Positions 16,039-25,161 are shown, counted from the stretch's first letter. The stretch: 64,000 nucleotides of DNA from Saccharopolyspora shandongensis (GCF_900106995.1 NZ_FNOK01000025.1:1-64000); one strand, 5' to 3'. Made by a program: numbers and translations. Notes: a model not told the origin generated them from the sequence alone.

Positions 16039-16521
16039 TTACAGCGTCCCTCCCCAAGCACGCTTGACGGGTTTCTCGTACGGAGACTGCGCGGACACCG
16101 GGCGATCCGGCCGGTTTCGATCCACTGCGATCGATTCGGCGAGGATTCCGCGCAGTGCGGGCAGCGTCACCGAGTGCTCCTGCAGCGGATCCAGCAGCAA
16201 GCTCGTGCCCTGCGGCATGCCCGGCAGGTATCCGTCCAGCAGCCGGGCTCCGGTGAGCACCAGGTACTCGGCCGCCAGGTCGCCTTCGCCGCGCTGCCGC
16301 CGGTATTCCGAGAAGTACCGCAGATCCGAGAACACCGGGAGCCACGGAATCCCGTCCACGTGCACGACCGGCACGGTCGGCGGGGCGGACACGCATTCCA
16401 GGCAGACGTCGGCCCTGCGGAAAGTGGCCACCAGATCTTCCGGACGCTGCATGCTCCGCCGGAACCGGAGCGCTTCGCGCACCAGCGGTGGCGCGTCCGC
16501 AACGGACGCCAATGAACTCAT
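16039..16521 (-). CDS. SseB-like domain protein of the secretion locus
   Basis: About 160 aa. Residues 1-110 match SseB N-terminal domain proteins (RFRRSMQRPEDLVATFR, GIPWLPVFSDLRYFSEY, ARLLDGYLPGMPQGTSLLL), common beside actinobacterial ESX substrates. I start at ATG 16521, preceded by GGGGGGA; an ATG 21 bp upstream is also open. It is first in the operon SseB-WXG-toxin-small gene. Degraded copies exist at 9831 (N-terminal fusion) and 13026 (fragment). Biochemical role unknown. Confidence 0.75.
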   Translation of the reverse strand: MSSLASVADAPPLVREALRFRRSMQRPEDLVATFRRADVCLECVSAPPTVPVVHVDGIPWLPVFSDLRYFSEYRRQRGEGDLAAEYLVLTGARLLDGYLPGMPQGTSLLLDPLQEHSVTLPALRGILAESIAVDRNRPDRPVSAQSPYEKPVKRAWGGTL

Positions 16522-16595
16522 GATCCCCCCGTAACCGTTCATGCACGGCGCGCAACGACGCTAGCCGATCAGCAACCGGGAAATCCGCCCAAAAC

Positions 16596-16665
16596 TCGTG
16601 GCCTACACCATAGAAAGCATTAGGCCGAATGGCGGTAAGTGATCAGATGTCAACCTCGGCGTAAC
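16596..16665. repeat. duplicated segment, right (parental) copy
   Basis: Counterpart of 11118-11185. It spans the last codons and stop of the YigZ/IMPACT gene and the spacer preceding the SseB gene, so this is the original arrangement and the left copy the duplicate. The two copies share GGCGGTAAGTGATCAGATGT exactly. Confidence 0.75.
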
Positions 16666-17263
16666 CGAGCTCGCCTGGCTCCGCTTCGGCGACGCCGCCG
16701 GTGGCCTCCGCCAGCCAGGTGCGAAAGGCGTCCACTTCGGACTCCGGGACGTTGATGCGGAAGCGGACCGCGTCCTGGTAGTCGGTGTCGGCCACCTGGT
16801 AACCGGCCGAACGCAGGTCGTTGTCGAGCTTCCCGGCCAGCAGGTAGTCCACTGTGGTATCCACGGCGCGGACCGGGCGGCGTTCGACCAGGCCGACGTG
16901 GTCCAGCGCCGCCGACACCGCGCCGCCGTAGGCGCGCACCAGACCGCCCGCGCCGAGCAGCACCCCGCCGAAGTAGCGGGTCACCACGGCGACCGAGTTG
17001 GTGATCTCGTTGCGGCGCAGCACCTCCAGCATCGGCACGCCCGCGGTGCCCGCCGGCTCGCCGTCGTCGCTGGACTTCTGGAACTCGCCGGCGTCGCCGA
17101 GGACGAACGCGGAGCAGTGGTGCCGCGCGTCGTGGTGCAGCCTGCGCCGCTGCTGGATGAATTCCCGGGCCTCGGCCTCGCTGGCGACCCGCGCCAGCGC
17201 GCACAGGAAGCGGGACTTCTTGACCTCCAGCTCGTGCTCGCCCGGCCGCTTGATCGTCCGCAT
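16643..17263 (-). CDS. YigZ/IMPACT family protein
   Basis: 206 aa. The N-terminal IMPACT domain has KKSRFLCALARV, HCSAFVLGD and SDDGEPAGTAGVPMLEVLR, then RYFGGVLLGAGGLVRAYGGA; the C-terminal DUF1949-like part ends in FRTWLAEATGG. These conserved cytosolic proteins bind nucleic acid or ribosomes; in eukaryotes IMPACT regulates GCN2. ATG 17263 is the only start giving the family N-terminus MRTIKRPGEHELEVKKSRF. A housekeeping gene marking the edge of the accessory locus. Confidence 0.92.
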   Translation of the reverse strand: MRTIKRPGEHELEVKKSRFLCALARVASEAEAREFIQQRRRLHHDARHHCSAFVLGDAGEFQKSSDDGEPAGTAGVPMLEVLRRNEITNSVAVVTRYFGGVLLGAGGLVRAYGGAVSAALDHVGLVERRPVRAVDTTVDYLLAGKLDNDLRSAGYQVADTDYQDAVRFRINVPESEVDAFRTWLAEATGGVAEAEPGELGYAEVDI

Positions 17264-17417
17264 CGGTCCCCTTCGCCAGGTGATGCCGCTCGCCGCCGCG
17301 CGGCGGTCCTCGCGGTCCATCCTCCCACTCCGGTAACAGTGCAGGTCAGCGCGGTGATGGGGGCTCGGGTCGGAGGCGATTTCCGTTGCAGCCCGCGGGC
17401 ACGTAACGTCCCCCTTT

Positions 17418-17615
17418 ATGGAGCAATCATCGAGCCCGTTTGAACCAGGCGTGCGGGTGCGCGCCACGTTCGGCCGGTTCCGTGATCAGGTCGGCACGGT
17501 GGTGGAGACCGCCACCGGTCTTCCTGAGGTCTTCGACGGTCCCGTCCTGTGGGTGCGGTTCGACGGAGGCGACGAGCCTGGCCTGGTTGCGGGGAGATTC
17601 CTGGAAGCGGCCTGA
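17418..17615 (+). CDS. small KOW-like conserved protein
   Basis: 65 aa: PGVRVRATFGRFRDQVGTVV then GLPEVFDGPVLWVRFDGGDE. The spacing RVRATxGRFRDQVGTVVE resembles a KOW-type SH3 fold as in ribosomal proteins and NusG. ATG 17418 is the likely start. It stands alone between the divergent IMPACT gene and the monooxygenase. Function unknown; perhaps nucleic-acid binding. Confidence 0.6.
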   Translation: MEQSSSPFEPGVRVRATFGRFRDQVGTVVETATGLPEVFDGPVLWVRFDGGDEPGLVAGRFLEAA

Positions 17616-17823
17616 CGGCATCCCTCAGCCGTTGAGTTCGTCGACCCGTGGGCCGCCGGTCCGCTGGCGGATATCGACATGTCTCCCGGGCTCTTGACCA
17701 GGTATGACGAATGTCTTGATCGATTCTCGCGGGCGCGCGGTGTGAGCAAGGACAATTCGGTACTTCCGGTCGAGTGGATAAAATCGTCCTTGAAAACCGA
17801 CGTCGCGACGACGGATGGAGACG

Positions 17824-18969
17824 ATGCGGGTTCTCGTGATCGGGGCCGGAGTCGGGGGACTCGCCATCGCCAACGGATTGTTGGGCAAGGGCCACCACGT
17901 GCAGATCTTCGAGCACGCGGACGCCCTGCGCACCACGGGTGCGGGCATCACGGTGTGGAGCAACGGCACCGCGGCGCTGCGTGGGCTCGGCGTCGACATC
18001 GAACCGGCCGGTCACCGGCTGCACAGCCTCCGCTCGGTCACCGAATCCGGCCGGCTGCTCTGGGAGGCGGACCTCGGCGAGGTCACCGAGCGCCTGGGAT
18101 CGCCCACCGTGCAGATCCCGCGCCGCGAGCTGATCGCGGAGATGGCCGCCGCGCTGCCGCCGGGCGTGCTGCACTTCGGCCGCCGGTGCGTCGGCGTCAC
18201 CGAGCACCCGGACCACGTCGTCGTCGAGTTCGCCGATGGCAGCTCGGCCACCGGTGACCTGCTGATCGGCGCCGACGGGCAGCGCTCGGTGGTGCGCCGC
18301 GAGGTGCTGGGCGGCGAACCGGCGCGGCCCACCGGCTGGGCCAGCTGGCAGGGCCTGACCCGCAGCGACCTCCCGCTCGCGCACGGCCACCAGACCCTCA
18401 ACATCGCCGGCCGCTACGCGCACTGCGGCCTGATCCCGACCGGCGGCGGGCTGCTGCACTGGTGGTTCGACATGCTCTGGAAGGACGGCGACCCGGTGCT
18501 GTCCGTCGCCGAGCTGCGGCGGATCTTCCGCGGCTGGCCCGATCCCGTCGAGGCGCTGCTGGCCTCGGTCACCGACGACGACCTCGGGTTCTTCCCGCAC
18601 ATCCGGCACAAGGTGCCGCAGGTCTGGGGCGGCCCGCGCAGCACGCTGCTGGGCGACGCGGTGCACGCGATGCCGCCCGCCGTGGCGCAGGCGGCCAACC
18701 AGACGCTGGAAGACGCCTGGCTGCTCACCCAGTTCCTGTCCGTCGTGGATAGAGATCCGGCGGAGCTGCTGCGCGCCTACGAGCAGGAGCGCCGTCCCCG
18801 CGCGCTGAAGGTGTCACGCACCGCGGCGCTGACATCGGCCCAGCGCAGCACGCCTCTGCAGCGCTTGGCGAAGTTCCCGAGGTGGCTCGCGACCCGCAGC
18901 CAGGTGGCGTCGCTGCGCTCCGGCAGCGACGTCCTCCGCCTGGCCCGCCCTAGCGTCCAGGCCGCCTGA
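17824..18969 (+). CDS. FAD-dependent monooxygenase (PHBH-type)
   Basis: Class A flavin hydroxylase. FAD-binding GAGVGGLAIANGL at the N-terminus, the DG motif in LIGADGQRSVVRREVLGG and GD motif in LLGDAVHAMPP are all intact. About 381 aa, typical length. ATG 17824 has GGAG at good spacing; an ATG nine bases earlier is an alternative. Uses NAD(P)H and O2 to hydroxylate an unknown aromatic or polycyclic substrate; related enzymes occur in antibiotic inactivation and secondary metabolism. It stands alone, followed by a palindromic hairpin. Confidence 0.88.
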   Translation: MRVLVIGAGVGGLAIANGLLGKGHHVQIFEHADALRTTGAGITVWSNGTAALRGLGVDIEPAGHRLHSLRSVTESGRLLWEADLGEVTERLGSPTVQIPRRELIAEMAAALPPGVLHFGRRCVGVTEHPDHVVVEFADGSSATGDLLIGADGQRSVVRREVLGGEPARPTGWASWQGLTRSDLPLAHGHQTLNIAGRYAHCGLIPTGGGLLHWWFDMLWKDGDPVLSVAELRRIFRGWPDPVEALLASVTDDDLGFFPHIRHKVPQVWGGPRSTLLGDAVHAMPPAVAQAANQTLEDAWLLTQFLSVVDRDPAELLRAYEQERRPRALKVSRTAALTSAQRSTPLQRLAKFPRWLATRSQVASLRSGSDVLRLARPSVQAA

Positions 18970-18974
18970 GCAGT

Positions 18975-19022
18975 GCCCGTGTGTACTTCGTGTCGCCATG
19001 GCAGCACAAAGTGCGCACGGGC
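18975..19022. repeat. palindromic hairpin, GCYATRGC family, copy 3
   Basis: Arms begin GCCCGTG and end CACGGGC, with inner pairs CTTcGTG/CACaAAG, around GCCATGGC. It lies between the stop of the monooxygenase and that of the convergent secreted protein. The stem is less perfect than copies 1, 2 and 4. Confidence 0.75.
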
Positions 19023-19032
19023 CTGAATCGCC

Positions 19033-19917
19033 TCAGCTCCCGGTCGTCAGGACCGAGCCTCCGGCGTTCTCGTCGTCGCTGCCCAGCAGCAGGCCGCCGC
19101 CGACCTCGATCAGCGCCTCGACCTTGTGCCCGGGGAACTCGCCGAGCGGCTCCGGCTCCTGGTCGATGGTCAGGCGCGGCTCGCCGCCGTCGACGGTGAG
19201 CGTTCCGGCGGCGAACACGGCGGAGTCGAACGGCCCGTCGTCGCCGGAGTCGGACGCCGAGGACACCACGATCCGGCCGTCCGCGCGCAGCTTCAGGTCC
19301 GACACGTGCCGCACGTCCTTCGTCGGGTACGGCGCGCGGAACTCCTGCGTCTGCGCCTCGCCGAACTCTAGGCGCTCCTCGTCGAACTCGGCCGCGCGCA
19401 GCGTCGCGGGCCGGTCGTCCTCGCCGCGCTCGGCCCAGACCGCGAACAGCCGCCCGTCCGCCGCCAGCAGGCCGAAGCCCTCGTAGTTCTCGTCGTCGGC
19501 GCGGTCGGGCAGCTCGAAGGTGCCCAGGACGGTGGCGCCGCTGCGGTCGATCCGGACGTGGCAGGCGCTGCCGTCGCTGGCCAGCGCGATGTACTCGCCC
19601 GGCGAACCGGGGATCGCCTCGATCGCCTCCAGGTCGACCGGCAGCTCGCCCTGCCAGTCCAGCGGCTCGGCGCCGGTGACCTGCCCCTGCCGCAGCGACA
19701 GCCAGGACGCCCGGTTCTCGCCGTCCTTCTTGTTGTCCCGGACGATGATCGCCTCGGTCGCTTCGGGCGTGGCGTCGACGAGCGCGATCCCGCTGATCCC
19801 GGACTCGGTTCCGTCGCCGACCGGCTGCCAGTCCGCCTGATCCGGCGCGGCCGTCGCGGTGCCTGGCGACGCGAGCACGAGCGCCAGCGAAACGGCGCCG
19901 ACGAGAGATCTGTGCAC
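19033..19917 (-). CDS. secreted beta-propeller-like protein, unknown
   Basis: 294 aa with signal peptide (HRSLVGAVSLALVLASPGTA, cleavage near TAA). The mature part has repeated short strands with Asp/Gly turns: IPGSPGEYIALASDGS, LLAADGRLFAVWAERG, LKLRADGRIVVSSASD. This resembles phytase/esterase-like beta-propellers without a recognisable active site. GTG 19917 is chosen because GGAGG precedes it by seven bases. The end faces the convergent monooxygenase. Confidence 0.72.
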   Translation of the reverse strand: MHRSLVGAVSLALVLASPGTATAAPDQADWQPVGDGTESGISGIALVDATPEATEAIIVRDNKKDGENRASWLSLRQGQVTGAEPLDWQGELPVDLEAIEAIPGSPGEYIALASDGSACHVRIDRSGATVLGTFELPDRADDENYEGFGLLAADGRLFAVWAERGEDDRPATLRAAEFDEERLEFGEAQTQEFRAPYPTKDVRHVSDLKLRADGRIVVSSASDSGDDGPFDSAVFAAGTLTVDGGEPRLTIDQEPEPLGEFPGHKVEALIEVGGGLLLGSDDENAGGSVLTTGS

Positions 19918-20057
19918 GGCAGAACCTCCAAGAGATCGGAACCCGGCGTCGATCTTTCGGCCCCTGCCGCACCGCGTCAACGGCCGTTAGGCGGAGTTCT
20001 CCGCGCAGCGAGAAGCCCTCCCCGGCCGATCGGCGAGGAGGGCCTTCGAGGTGCGGG

Positions 20058-20888
20058 TCAGCTGCCGAAGGTGTCCGGGTCGGGTCCGACGCGCACGCCG
20101 GTCTTCAGCGCCGTGATGGCGGCGACGTCGTCGTCGGCGAGCTCGAAGTCGAAGACCTCGAGGTTCTCCTTGATCCGCGACGGCGTGACCGACTTCGGGA
20201 TCGCGATGTTGCCGAGCTGGATCTGCCAGCGCAGCACGACCTGCGCCGGGCTCTTGCCGTACTTCTCGGCCAGCGAGGCCAGCGCGACGTCGTCCAGCAG
20301 GCCCTTGCCCTGGCCCAGCGGGCTCCACGCCTCGGTGGCGATGCCGTGCTCGGCGTGGAACGCGCGCAGCTCGGCCTGCGGCAGGTTCGGGTGCAGCTCG
20401 ATCTGGTTGACCGCGGGCACCACGTCGGTCTCGTCGAGCAGCCGGCGCAGGTGCGGGACCTGGAAGTTCGACACGCCGATCGCCTTGGCCCGGCCGTCGG
20501 CGTGCAGCTGCTGGAGGGCCTTCCAGGTCTCCACGTACTTGTCCTTGGACGCCACCGGCCAGTGGATCAGGTACAGGTCGACGTGGTCGAGACCGAGCTT
20601 GGTGAGGCTCTCGTCGAACGCCTTCAGCGCGCTGTCGTAGCCCTGCGAGTCGTTCCAGAGCTTCGTGGTCACGAACAGTTCCTCGCGCTTGAGGCCCGAG
20701 TCGGCGATCGCCTTGCCCACGCCTTCCTCGTTGCCGTACACCGCGGCCGTGTCGATGCTGCGGTACCCGGCCCGCAGCGCCGCCAGCACCGGCTCGACGA
20801 CCTGGTCGGCCGGGACCTGGAAGACGCCGTAGCCCAGCTGCGGCATGTGAGCGCCGGTGTTCAGCGTGATGTTCGGAACCTGTGTCAT
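20058..20888 (-). CDS. aldo/keto reductase (2,5-diketo-gluconate reductase type)
   Basis: 276 aa, cytosolic NADPH-dependent reductase with TIM barrel. The catalytic tetrad is visible: Asp in SIDTAAVYGNEEGVG, Tyr in AAVYGN, Lys in TTKLWND and His in LIHWPV. AIGVSNFQ and IPKSVTPSRIKENLEVFDFE complete the AKR5-like signature. Lies 130 bp downstream of the MFS gene in the same direction and may be cotranscribed. Substrate range is usually broad. Confidence 0.92.
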   Translation of the reverse strand: MTQVPNITLNTGAHMPQLGYGVFQVPADQVVEPVLAALRAGYRSIDTAAVYGNEEGVGKAIADSGLKREELFVTTKLWNDSQGYDSALKAFDESLTKLGLDHVDLYLIHWPVASKDKYVETWKALQQLHADGRAKAIGVSNFQVPHLRRLLDETDVVPAVNQIELHPNLPQAELRAFHAEHGIATEAWSPLGQGKGLLDDVALASLAEKYGKSPAQVVLRWQIQLGNIAIPKSVTPSRIKENLEVFDFELADDDVAAITALKTGVRVGPDPDTFGS

Positions 20889-21018
20889 GTGGGTGTTTTC
20901 CTCCGCCGATGTCGGATGGTTCGCCCCGCGAATGCACGTCGCGGGCTGGTGCCCGCCCTGCGGCCACCGTATTAGGTGCGTTCGGCCCCGGCTAGCCGAT
21001 CTGCTCCGCGGGAAGCCC

Positions 21019-22227
21019 TCAGCCGACCTCGGCCGACTCGGTGGGCTGCGCGGCGCGGTGCGAGGCGGTTTTCCCGGCCCGCCGCGGCCGCCGGTCCAGC
21101 CGGCCGGAGACCAGCGCGAAGCCCAGGCCGACCACCGCGAGCAGGGCGCCGACCCAGCTCGGCGCGGTCAGCCCGAGGCCGGCCGCGATCACCAGGCCGC
21201 CGAGGTAGGCGCCCAGCGAGTTGGCGATGTTGAAGGTCGACTGGATGCTCGCCGAGCCCAGCGCCGGCGCCTCCTTGGCCTGGTCGAGGATCCGTGCCTG
21301 GATGCTGGGGATCGCCGCGAACCCGGTCGCGCCGATCAGGAACACCGTGATCGGCGCCAGCACCGCGCTGTGCGCGGTCACCACGAACAGCGCCAGGCAG
21401 GCCGCCAGCGCGCCGAGGAAGACGTACAGCGTCTTCATCGGGGCCTTGTCGGCGAGCCGCCCGCCGACCGCGGTGCCGACGGTCATGCCGACGCCGAACA
21501 GCGCGAGCAGCGGCGTGACCGCGGTCGGCGAGTAGCCGGTCACATCGGTCAGCACGGGCTTGATGTAGCTGTAGAAGGAGAACGTCGCGGCGAAGCCGAA
21601 GACCACGACCGCGAACGCCAGCCAGACCTGCGGGCGGCGGAACGCGCGCAGCTCGCCGCGCACGCTGACGTCGGCGGGCTTGGGCTGGTCGGGCACCAGC
21701 GCCGCGACCGCGGCCAGCGCGACGACGCCGATCACCGCGACCAGGCCGAACGCCCAGCGCCAGCCGAGCGCCTGGCCGAGCAGCGTGCCGACCGGGACGC
21801 CGACGATGTTCGCCACGGTGAGGCCGATGAACATCATCGAGATGGCCTGCGCGCGCTTGTCGGTGGCGACCAGGCTCGCGGCGACCACGGCGCCGATGCC
21901 GAAGAACACGCCGTGCGGCAGGCCGGCGAGGAACCGGGCGCCGAGCAGCAGCTCGTGGGTCGGCGCGAACGCCGAGCACAGGTTCCCGACGGTGAACAGC
22001 ACGAGCATGCTCAGCAGCATCGTCTTGCGCTTGAACCGCATGCCCAGCATGGTCAGCAGCGGCGCGCCGATCACCACGCCGAGCGCGTACAGCGAGATGT
22101 AGCCGCCGGCGTCGGGGATCGACACCTGCAGGTCGGTGGCGACCTCGGGCAGCAGGCCCATCATCACGAACTCGGTCGTTCCAATCCCGAATGCGGCGAT
22201 GGCCAGTGCCAACAGGGCAATGGGCAA
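21019..22227 (-). CDS. MFS drug/sugar efflux transporter (AraJ/Cmx type, 12 TM)
   Basis: Starts at TTG 22227 behind GGGGAGA, giving the family N-terminus LPIALLALAIAAFGIGTTEF with the TTEFVMMGLLPEVA signature of the arabinose/chloramphenicol exporters. Twelve hydrophobic helices, the motif-A-like stretches RFKRKTM and GRLADKAPMKT, and the Arg/Lys-rich tail are seen; 402 aa. Likely an H+ antiporter exporting drugs or sugars. Upstream of the aldo/keto reductase. Confidence 0.88.
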   Translation of the reverse strand: MPIALLALAIAAFGIGTTEFVMMGLLPEVATDLQVSIPDAGGYISLYALGVVIGAPLLTMLGMRFKRKTMLLSMLVLFTVGNLCSAFAPTHELLLGARFLAGLPHGVFFGIGAVVAASLVATDKRAQAISMMFIGLTVANIVGVPVGTLLGQALGWRWAFGLVAVIGVVALAAVAALVPDQPKPADVSVRGELRAFRRPQVWLAFAVVVFGFAATFSFYSYIKPVLTDVTGYSPTAVTPLLALFGVGMTVGTAVGGRLADKAPMKTLYVFLGALAACLALFVVTAHSAVLAPITVFLIGATGFAAIPSIQARILDQAKEAPALGSASIQSTFNIANSLGAYLGGLVIAAGLGLTAPSWVGALLAVVGLGFALVSGRLDRRPRRAGKTASHRAAQPTESAEVG

Positions 22228-22660
22228 GGAAGTCTCCCCTGAAACGAACGTGCCGGACTGGTTCTCGTCGTCCTCGCCGGTCGGGCGCACGGCGGTGCGC
22301 GGCGCATTCCGGTCTTCGAGAACGATTCAGGAAGGCGACTGACGGTGGCGCTCCCCAGACGTGTTCAACAGTAGTCCGGCGCCCCGCTGTTCCCGAAGTG
22401 GTTATGAACCGCGCCACGTCGGAAACCGCTCGTTCGGCCGAGCAGGCAAGGAAAACTCAGCATCCACAGTGGACCTGGCGCGGTGCGCGGTGCACATCCG
22501 GAGGGCGGTCGCGTTGTGCACTCTGGCAAAGAACAGAACGTGGAAACTATTCGCAACAAGCTGTCGGCCGCCCGCCGGTCGGTGATTTCGCGGCCGACTG
22601 CCAGGTCCTGGCCCGCTCCGAGCCGGTCCAAGCGGGCTGACCCGTCCAAAGGAAGGTGCG
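22228..22660. other. non-coding stretch
   Basis: About 430 bp between the MFS start and the dispersed repeat. Short open frames occur on both strands but none has a ribosome site with recognisable product or gene-like codon pattern. It probably contains the MFS promoter; I see no clear promoter boxes or RNA gene. Confidence 0.5.
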
Positions 22661-22942
22661 GGTTCAACTGAGCGTTTTTCATCCTGGTCGGCCCGCAGCC
22701 GCGGGTCGCAAAGCTGCACGTCGATGGAGTGCCGCATGCGCCGCAGGCGCATAGCCCACCTACGACACCTGCACCGCCGCGGGTTCACGGTGCCCACCCC
22801 TTCGGGGCTCCCTCGGCAAGGACGGCCCCTCCGCCGTGTATCGGACATACATCAGGAGGGGCACCCACAGACCAGGAAGCCTCTGAGGTTCCGCCACCCG
22901 CACCGCCACACAAATCGAGGTTGGAAAAACCTCACTGAAACC
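22661..22942 (-). repeat. dispersed folded repeat, copy A1
   Basis: Longest copy of a family also at 39886, 51101, 56656 and 61395. On the minus strand it starts 12 bp after the MarR stop. It contains GGTGCGGGTGGCGG, a central stem CCCCTCC/GGAGGGG enclosing TGTAT/ATACA, then AACCCGCGGCGGTGC and GTAGGTGGGCTATGCGCC, with closing hairpin ATGCGCC-tgc-GGCGCAT. The ends form imperfect inverted repeats (GGTTCAACTGAGCGTTTTTC at one end; the opposite end, read inverted, GGTTTCAGTGAGGTTTTTCC). No credible protein. Confidence 0.82.
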
Positions 22943-22953
22943 GAGGGTTTCGG

Positions 22954-23421
22954 TCAGCGGATGGTGCGGTAGCCGGGGTGGACTCCGGGCGTCAGGCCGT
23001 GGCTATTCGCCAGGCGCTCCAGGAGGGCCTTGAGCCGGGTCCGGTCGTCCTGGTCGAGGGCCCGGCAGAAGTCGGCCTCGTGCTCGTTCGCCACCGCGTG
23101 GACGTCGCCCAGCAGCTCGGTCCCCTCCTCGGTGAGGGCGAGTTCGTGGACCCGGCGGTCCCGGCTGCTGCGGGTGCGGGTGACCAGGCCGCGGCCCTCC
23201 AGCTCGTCGACGAACGCGACGACCTTGCTCGGCAGCATCCCGAGGTGCCCGGCCAGCGCCTGCTGGCTCAGGCCCGGCTTCGCGGCGATCATCCGCAGCA
23301 TGCCCACCTGGGGCGGGGTCAGGTCGAGCTCGCCGACGCGGGCGGCGAACTTCGCCGCGGCGTGCGTGCCCAGCTGCGTGAGCAGGAACGAAACGCCGGG
23401 CGCGGGAAGGTCTGCTGCCAC
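22954..23421 (-). CDS. MarR-family regulator
   Basis: 155 aa winged-helix repressor. The recognition region has LSQQALAGHLGMLPSKVVAF and the wing RTRSSRDRRVHELALTEEG with the conserved DxR. GTG 23421 gives MAADLPAPGVSFLL; no Shine-Dalgarno is seen, so a leaderless transcript is possible. It is downstream of and parallel to ctaD (22 bp gap to its stop). Regulated genes unknown. Directly followed by repeat A1. Confidence 0.88.
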   Translation of the reverse strand: MAADLPAPGVSFLLTQLGTHAAAKFAARVGELDLTPPQVGMLRMIAAKPGLSQQALAGHLGMLPSKVVAFVDELEGRGLVTRTRSSRDRRVHELALTEEGTELLGDVHAVANEHEADFCRALDQDDRTRLKALLERLANSHGLTPGVHPGYRTIR

Positions 23422-23442
23422 GCGAGCACTGTACAGAATCGT

Positions 23443-25161
23443 TCACTCGCCGAACGATTCTTGTTTCCCGCCGGGCCGCAGGCTGGCGTGCGCCTCCCGC
23501 TCCATGCGCTCGGCCATGTGCGGGTAATGCAGCTCGAAGGCGGGCCGGACCGAGCGGATCCGCGGCAGCGCCGCGAAGTTGTGCCGCGGCGGCGGGCAGG
23601 ACGTGGCCCACTCCAGCGAGTTCCCGTGCCCCCACGGGTCGTCCACCTCGACCACCGCGCCGAACCGGTAGCTGGTGAAGACGTTGTACAGGAACGGCAG
23701 GATCGAGGCGCCCAGCACGAACGCGCCGATGCTCGACACGATGTTCAGCGCGGTGAAACCGTCGGACTCCAGGTAGTCGGCGTAGCGCCGCGGCATCCCC
23801 TCGGCGCCCAGCCAGTGCTGCACCAGGAACGTGGTGTGGAACCCGATGAAGGTCAGCCAGAAGTGCAGCTTGCCCAGCCGCTCGTCCATCATCCGGCCGG
23901 TCATCTTCGGGAACCAGAAGTACACCCCGGCGAACACCGCGAACACGATCGTGCCGAACAGCACGTAGTGGAAGTGCGCGACCACGAAGTAGGTGTCGGT
24001 GATGTGGAAGTCCAGCGGCGGCGCCGCGAGGATGACGCCGGTCAGCCCGCCCAGCAGGAACGTCACCAGGAACCCGACCGCGAACAGCATCGGCGACTCG
24101 AAGGTCAGCTGCCCGCGCCACATGGTGCCGATCCAGTTGAAGAACTTGATCCCGGTCGGCACCGCGATCAGGAACGTCGCGAACGAGAAGAACGGCAGCA
24201 GCACCGCGCCGGTGGCGAACATGTGGTGCGCCCACACGAGCATCGACAGCCCCATGATCAGCAGCGTGGCGCACACCAGGCCGGTGTAGCCGAACAGCGG
24301 TTTCCGGCTGAACACCGGGAAGATCTCGGTGACGATGCCGAAGAACGGCAGCGCCACGATGTAGACCTCGGGGTGGCCGAAGAACCAGAACAGGTGCTGG
24401 AACATGATGGCGCCGCCGTTGGCCGGGTCGAACACGTGCCCGCCCAGGTGCCGGTCGATCAGGAGCCCGAACAGCACGGCGGCCAGGATCGGGAACGCCA
24501 TCAGCACCAGCAGGCTGGTGGCCAGGATGTTCCAGCAGAAGATCGGCATCCGCCACATCGTCATGCCGGGGCAGCGCAGGCAGACCAGCGTGGTGATCAT
24601 GTTGACCGCGCCCAGGATCGTGCCCAGCCCGCTGAGGATCAGCCCGGCCGCCCACACGTCGCCGCCCGGTCCCTGGCTGAACATCCCGCGCGACAGCGGC
24701 ACGTAGGCGGTCCAGCCGAAGTCGGCGGCGCCGCCCGGCAGCAGGAACCCGCTCAGCACGATCAGTCCGCCGAACAGGAACAGCCAGAACGACAGCGCGT
24801 TCAGCCGCGGGAACGCCACGTCCGGCGCCCCGATCTGCAGCGGCAGCACGACGTTGGCGAAGCCGAACACGATGGGCGTGGCGAACAGCAGCAGCATGAT
24901 CGTGCCGTGCATGGTGAACAGCTGGTTGTACTGCTCCTGCGAGAGGAACTGCAGGCCCGGCTCGGCGAGTTCGCCGCGGATCAGCAGCGCCATCGAGCCG
25001 CCGGCGAGGAAGAAGAAGAACGAGGCGATCAGGTAGAGGATCCCGATGTCCTTGGGATCGGTGGTGCGCAGCCACGGGATCAGGCGCCTGCCCTTGACCG
25101 GTCGCGGCTTGGTGCGCGACCGGGTCGGAACCGGGGTCGGTTCGATCCTGGTGGTGGCCAT
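23443..25161 (-). CDS. ctaD: cytochrome c oxidase subunit I
   Basis: Catalytic subunit of aa3-type oxidase: reduces O2 to water at the haem a3/CuB centre and pumps protons. About twelve membrane helices. Visible ligands and channel residues: first haem His in [13 protein letters not shown], CuB His-Pro-Glu-Val-Tyr in [13 protein letters not shown], the His pair in [10 protein letters not shown], and haem ligands in [14 protein letters not shown] 25161 is preceded by AGGAGACCG. 572 aa, normal. Other oxidase genes are not adjacent, so this may be one of several ctaD copies, as is common in Pseudonocardiaceae. Confidence 0.95.
   Translation of the reverse strand: MATTRIEPTPVPTRSRTKPRPVKGRRLIPWLRTTDPKDIGILYLIASFFFFLAGGSMALLIRGELAEPGLQFLSQEQYNQLFTMHGTIMLLLFATPIVFGFANVVLPLQIGAPDVAFPRLNALSFWLFLFGGLIVLSGFLLPGGAADFGWTAYVPLSRGMFSQGPGGDVWAAGLILSGLGTILGAVNMITTLVCLRCPGMTMWRMPIFCWNILATSLLVLMAFPILAAVLFGLLIDRHLGGHVFDPANGGAIMFQHLFWFFGHPEVYIVALPFFGIVTEIFPVFSRKPLFGYTGLVCATLLIMGLSMLVWAHHMFATGAVLLPFFSFATFLIAVPTGIKFFNWIGTMWRGQLTFESPMLFAVGFLVTFLLGGLTGVILAAPPLDFHITDTYFVVAHFHYVLFGTIVFAVFAGVYFWFPKMTGRMMDERLGKLHFWLTFIGFHTTFLVQHWLGAEGMPRRYADYLESDGFTALNIVSSIGAFVLGASILPFLYNVFTSYRFGAVVEVDDPWGHGNSLEWATSCPPPRHNFAALPRIRSVRPAFELHYPHMAERMEREAHASLRPGGKQESFGE

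Noticed and set aside
22483-22671. 62-codon plus-strand ORF before repeat A1
   Set aside because: Crosses the end of the repeat, has no ribosome site and no recognisable product.
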